Both the position numbers and the translations under genes were made by a program. Below, in pieces: positions 60,938 through 64,000 of a stretch of DNA of 64,000 nucleotides. The notes under the pieces are model-generated. The model was not told the DNA's origin. It worked only from the letters and a program-made list of their open reading frames with translations, and searched no databases. The DNA is from UBA1038 sp964481445 (GTDB taxonomy: Bacteria; Bacillota; Clostridia; Christensenellales; Aristaeellaceae), in the NCBI GenBank assembly GCA_964481445.1, contig CAYZTQ010000001.1, positions 22,989 through 86,988 of the forward strand, given 5' to 3'. The number at the start of each line of letters is the position of its first letter. Within the stretch, counting starts at the first letter, position 1.

Positions 60938-62657
60938 CCGTTATCCCTCCCCGCGCGCCCATTTGAAGCTCCGCGATTTCGCGGTAGGCCGGGCAGCTGT
61001 TCATCAGCTCCTGATGGCTGCCGCAGCCGATGGCGCGGCCTTCATCCAGCACCAGAATCTGATCGGCGTTCATGATGGAGGAAACCCTCTGGGCAATGAC
61101 CAGCTTGGTCGTATGATTGTAGTTTTTCGCAAGCGCTTTTCTGAAGGCGGCATCGGTGCGGTAGTCGAGCGCCGAGGAGCTGTCATCCAGAATCAGCAGT
61201 TCCGGCTGCCCCGCGAGCGCGCGGGCGATCAGAATGCGCTGCTTCTGGCCGCCGGAAAGGTTGTTGCCCTTCTGCGCGGCGCGATAATCAAGGCCCTCCT
61301 TGAAGCTTCTGATAAACTCGGCGGCCTGAGCGTCCTCCGCGGCCTGCCACAGGCGTTCATCCGGGATATCCCGATAATAGCGGATATTTTCGCGCAGGCT
61401 TTCAGCCATGATAAAGTCGTTTTGAAAAACGACGCCGATGCCCTCCCTCAGCTCGTCCGCTGGGACGGATAAGATGTCGCGGCCCCTGATCAGGATGCTG
61501 CCTTCGTTTGCCTCATACAGGCGGAGCAGCAGCTTGATCAGGGTGGTTTTGCCGCTGCCCGTGGCGCCGATGATACCGAGCGTCTCTCCCTGCATGAGGG
61601 AGAAGCTGATGTGCCGGAGGGCGTATCCCTTGCCGCTGTAGCCGAAGCTGACATCGCGGAATAGAACATGCGGCGCTCCGGCGTTCGCCTCCCCGAGCCC
61701 CGGCAGGGGGGCGTCCTCCGGGATGCTCAGCACCTCGGCCACGCGTCGGGCGGAAGCGATACCGCGCGACAGCATGATGAAAATGCGCGTGATGCCCATC
61801 ATGGCCATGGAAATCAGCGTGAAGTAATTGAGGAAAGCGATGATGGCGCCTGCGGTGGAAAGGCTGTTTGAAACAAGGTAGCCGCCCGCCAGCACCACCG
61901 CGGTCAATCCCAGGTTGAGGGTGAGCGAGGTGAGCGGGTTGCTGAGCGCGGAGACGCGCCCCGCCTGCTGAAAGGTATCCGCCAGATGCGCGTTGACGCC
62001 GTCAAAGCGCCGCTGCTCGTATTCAGTTTTGGACAGCGCCTTGATGATGCGGATACCTGAAATGTTCTCCTGCGTGACCCGCACCAGCTGATCCAGAATC
62101 CCCTGCTGCTTGGTATACAGGGGCACGGTTTTGCTGGTGATGCCGTACACAATGAGAAAAATGAAGGGCAGCGCGAAGACCAGCACCAGCGTCAGCCGCA
62201 GGTCGAGCGACAGGGTCATGATCAGCCCGCCGATCAGCAGAATAGGGGCGCGCACGCCCATACGCTGCGTCCGGTTGAGAAACTGATTGATGTTGTAGGT
62301 ATCGCTGGTCAGCCTGGAGACGGCGGAGGACAGGCTGATTTCCTCAAACCGCGCCAAGGGAAGGCGGCTGAATTTGGAGAACAGGTCGTGCCGCAGCTTC
62401 AGCGTGACCTTGCCGGAGGTTCTGGCGGCGGTTCTGTTGGCGTAGACATTGGTCGTGATAGACAGCGCGGCGCACACAATCATCATGCCGCCCCAGAAAT
62501 AGATCTGTCCCGGGTCGCGGCTGGGCACGGCGCGGTCGATGATGCGGGCGAGCAGGGAGGGGATGATCAGATCCATCATGGCGGCGAAAAATTTGAACGC
62601 CATGGTCCAGAGCATGATGGCTGTGTGCGGTTTCAGATATTGCAGTAGAACCTTCAA
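60927..62657 (-). CDS. ABC exporter half-transporter A (degenerate Walker B)
   Basis: 576 residues: membrane domain, then Walker A GATGSGKTTLIKLLLRL, signature NLSGGQKQRILIARAL and Walker B LLILDDSSSALD, where the catalytic glutamate is replaced by aspartate. It has a regular signature and an altered Walker B, complementary to the next gene. Starts 4 nt inside the end of the MarR gene, so the three genes form one operon. Confidence 0.93.
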   Translation of the reverse strand: MKVLLQYLKPHTAIMLWTMAFKFFAAMMDLIIPSLLARIIDRAVPSRDPGQIYFWGGMMIVCAALSITTNVYANRTAARTSGKVTLKLRHDLFSKFSRLPLARFEEISLSSAVSRLTSDTYNINQFLNRTQRMGVRAPILLIGGLIMTLSLDLRLTLVLVFALPFIFLIVYGITSKTVPLYTKQQGILDQLVRVTQENISGIRIIKALSKTEYEQRRFDGVNAHLADTFQQAGRVSALSNPLTSLTLNLGLTAVVLAGGYLVSNSLSTAGAIIAFLNYFTLISMAMMGITRIFIMLSRGIASARRVAEVLSIPEDAPLPGLGEANAGAPHVLFRDVSFGYSGKGYALRHISFSLMQGETLGIIGATGSGKTTLIKLLLRLYEANEGSILIRGRDILSVPADELREGIGVVFQNDFIMAESLRENIRYYRDIPDERLWQAAEDAQAAEFIRSFKEGLDYRAAQKGNNLSGGQKQRILIARALAGQPELLILDDSSSALDYRTDAAFRKALAKNYNHTTKLVIAQRVSSIMNADQILVLDEGRAIGCGSHQELMNSCPAYREIAELQMGARGGITDEQ

Positions 62658-63097
62658 AGCAGCGGGCCTTCTTTCCCTTCATCCCAGCTGACGGCGCGCG
62701 CTCTCATCATATCGAGCATGCTTTCAAGCAGCCGCAGCTGCTCGCCGGACATTCCTTCGGTCAAAAAGGCGTTCCATCGTTCGTTGACCTTCAGGATCAG
62801 GGGCTCAGCCCGCCGGGCTTTGTCGGTTGGGTGGATTTCCATCAGCCGTTTGTCCTGCGGGCTGACTTTTCTTTGAATAAATTCCGCGTTTTCAAGCAGG
62901 GAGAGCTGCCTTGCCGCGTTGGAAGGGTTGACGTGCAGAGCGCGGGCCAGCTGCTCCTGCGACATGCCGGGGCGCGAGCAGATGTGCAGGATATAGGGCG
63001 CCTGCGCGGCGCTGATGCCCTCGGATGCCAGCGCCAGGCTGCGGAACTGATTGCCGCACCTGGCCAGTATATTGAGGTTTCTGGTGATGGAAGGCAT
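62654..63097 (-). CDS. MarR-family regulator of the ABC exporter
   Basis: 147 residues from the ATG at 63097 behind AAGGAGG; the frame is open further upstream through its own promoter, which is not coding. Winged helix: GISAAQAPYILHICSRPG, SQEQLARALHVNPSNAARQL, FIQRKVSPQDKRLMEIHPTD. First gene of the exporter operon, with two palindromes at its own promoter; repression released by a transported compound is the usual scheme. Confidence 0.93.
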   Translation of the reverse strand: MPSITRNLNILARCGNQFRSLALASEGISAAQAPYILHICSRPGMSQEQLARALHVNPSNAARQLSLLENAEFIQRKVSPQDKRLMEIHPTDKARRAEPLILKVNERWNAFLTEGMSGEQLRLLESMLDMMRARAVSWDEGKEGPLL

Positions 63098-63120
63098 GCT
63101 GTCCTCCTTGAGATAGAATC

Positions 63121-63178
63121 TTGCGAACGCAATCATTGCGGTCGCAATGATTATAAGAAGAAAAGCAAAGCCGGTCAA
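63121..63178 (-). promoter_or_regulatory. Promoter and twin operators of the MarR-exporter operon
   Basis: Minus-strand TTGACC (63173-63178), 17-bp spacer, TATAAT (63150-63155). ATCATTGCGGTCGCAATGAT (63132-63151) is a palindrome of two 9-bp arms around GT, overlapping the end of the -10. TTGCGAACGCAA (63121-63132) is a second, shorter palindrome with the same TTGCG/CGCAA core. Likely MarR binding sites. Confidence 0.85.
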
Positions 63179-63275
63179 TCGGATGAAGAAAATTCTAAAA
63201 AAATAAATTGTGGAAGCCTTGACGGTGAAGGAGACCGGCGAAGATCGGGGTACGTATCAATCGGCAATTCCTGTA

Positions 63276-63305
63276 TTGCTTCATGCGGGAAAGCTATGCT
63301 ATACT
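63276..63305 (+). promoter_or_regulatory. Promoter of the tRNA-Leu gene
   Basis: TTGCTT, 18-bp spacer, TATACT, ending 10 nt before the tRNA. The 97-nt stretch before it (63179-63275) shows no other feature. Confidence 0.7.
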
Positions 63306-63314
63306 CTCTTTTGC

Positions 63315-63400
63315 GCCGAAGTGGTGGAATGGCAGACGCTACGGACTCAAAATCCGTTGGTAGCAATACCGTGCGGGTTCAAGTCCCGCCTTCGGCACCA
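63315..63400 (+). tRNA. tRNA-Leu (anticodon CAA)
   Basis: 86 nt including an encoded CCA. Acceptor stem GCCGAAG / CTTCGGC, anticodon stem ACGGA / TCCGT around loop CTCAAAA (anticodon CAA, reads UUG), long variable arm (TGGTAGCAATACC), T arm GCGGG-TTCAAGT-CCCGC. Class II form with long variable arm fits leucine. Confidence 0.95.
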
Positions 63401-63404
63401 GTAT

Positions 63405-63450
63405 GAGCCGCATGCGTTCTAATCAGAAAGCTTGCGGCTCTAATTTTATG
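63405..63450 (+). terminator. Terminator after tRNA-Leu
   Basis: GAGCCGCA / TGCGGCTC (63405-63412 and 63433-63440) with a 20-nt loop, then TAATTTTA. Confidence 0.65.
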
Positions 63451-63557
63451 CTTGGCCGTATAGGAATCAATGATTGACAGTGCCTTAGCTGATAGTTGAA
63501 ACGATTATCATCTTGAATCAGGTTCAGCATCAGAAAACGGCCGTCCGGCACCTCGCG

Positions 63558-63587
63558 TTGTCAGGAAACAGCCTGGATGGGTATCAT
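63558..63587 (+). promoter_or_regulatory. Probable eno promoter
   Basis: TTGTCA, 18-bp spacer, TATCAT, about 110 nt before the enolase start. The region 63451-63695 otherwise has no clear gene or stable hairpin. Confidence 0.5.
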
Positions 63588-63695
63588 ACTTATGGATGAG
63601 GTTGCTTTTTGTAGATGGGGAAGTAGTAACCTGTTCTACTAAAGGAGCGCCGCGTCGATTCAAGAATGAAGATATTAATATGAGAGGATATTGTT

Positions 63696-64000
63696 ATGAG
63701 TGAGTATACCAAGATAAGCTCCGTCAAAGCGCGGGAGATTCTGGATTCGCGCGGGAACCCCACCATCGAGGTGGAGATCGGCCTGGTTTCGGGCGATGTA
63801 GGCGTTGCGGCCGTACCTTCCGGCGCGTCGACCGGCACGCGGGAAGCCATTGAGCTGCGCGACGGCGATAAGGGCCGTTTCGGCGGCAAGGGCGTTCTGA
63901 AGGCCGTGCAAAATGTGAATGAAGTGATCGGCCCAGCCATCATCGGTATGGACGCGATGAATCAGCGCAAGCTGGATGAGGCCATCCTCGCGATGGACGG
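63696..64000 (+). CDS. eno: Enolase, 3'-truncated by the window edge
   Basis: The first 101 residues are visible. Glycolytic conversion of 2-phosphoglycerate to phosphoenolpyruvate. The start ISSVKAREILDSRGNPTIEV and the loop VPSGASTGTREAIELRDGD are diagnostic. GAGAGGA lies 7 nt before the ATG. Confidence 0.97.
   Translation, partial: MSEYTKISSVKAREILDSRGNPTIEVEIGLVSGDVGVAAVPSGASTGTREAIELRDGDKGRFGGKGVLKAVQNVNEVIGPAIIGMDAMNQRKLDEAILAMD

Overview
The window is a GC-rich chromosomal segment from a low-complexity-lineage Firmicute, most likely a member of the class Clostridia (a Christensenellales-like gut or rumen lineage is a guess). The reasons are a Bacillus-type PurR, the zinc-ribbon form of S14, a SUF system of the Gram-positive kind (SufCBDSU), the canonical S10-spc-alpha ribosomal order with secY-adk-map-(KOW protein)-infA-rpmJ inside it, and a cytochrome-b5-like domain protein of a type common in Clostridia. 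A run of 100 Ns at 58337-58436 shows that this is a draft (possibly metagenomic) assembly. I saw no rRNA, CRISPR array, insertion sequence or prophage.

Layout. 1-912: 3' part of a membrane-anchored alpha/beta hydrolase. 988-5965 (minus): purR-pth-mfd. 6131-7862: a MutT-type NUDIX hydrolase facing an HtrA protease. 8180-14625: a protein quality-control block, tig-clpP-clpX-lon-engB. 14808-21004: Mn-type sodA, then a MarR regulator translationally coupled to sufC-sufB-sufD-sufS-sufU. 21142-32047: an accessory block of seven co-oriented genes: two paralogous secreted proteins that join a beta-propeller-like part to a solute-binding-protein part (the first is frameshifted), two MalF/MalG-type permeases, two paralogous HlyD-type adaptors and one MacB/FtsX-type four-helix permease. 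No ATPase is encoded in it. 32476-48214: S10, spc and alpha ribosomal operons with secY, adk, map, infA and rpoA, led by a strong promoter and a structured leader of about 200 nt. 48378-51628: a NadD-YqeK fusion, RsfS, an ArsC/Spx-fold protein without the redox cysteine, and a membrane-anchored coiled-coil protein ending in a cytochrome-b5-like domain. 51814-53199: a membrane-embedded LuxR-type regulator. 53220-58981 (minus): a complete carbohydrate-type ABC importer whose binding protein sits on a long repetitive stalk. 59156-63097 (minus): a MarR-controlled heterodimeric ABC exporter. 63315-63400: tRNA-Leu(CAA). 63696 to the end: 5' part of enolase.

How the parts may work together. tig, clpP/X, lon and htrA cover folding and proteolysis. 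sodA and suf form an iron-sulphur and oxidative-stress unit under a MarR protein with a cysteine-bearing tail. The strongest candidate for an undescribed system is 21142-32047: an importer-like module and a MacA/MacB-like module in one operon without an ATPase. TACA-N2-TGTA operator-like sequences lie before its first gene and again before its permeases. The MsmX/UgpC-type ATPase at 55765-56826 is the only ATPase in the window of the kind that could energise the MalFG-type permeases.
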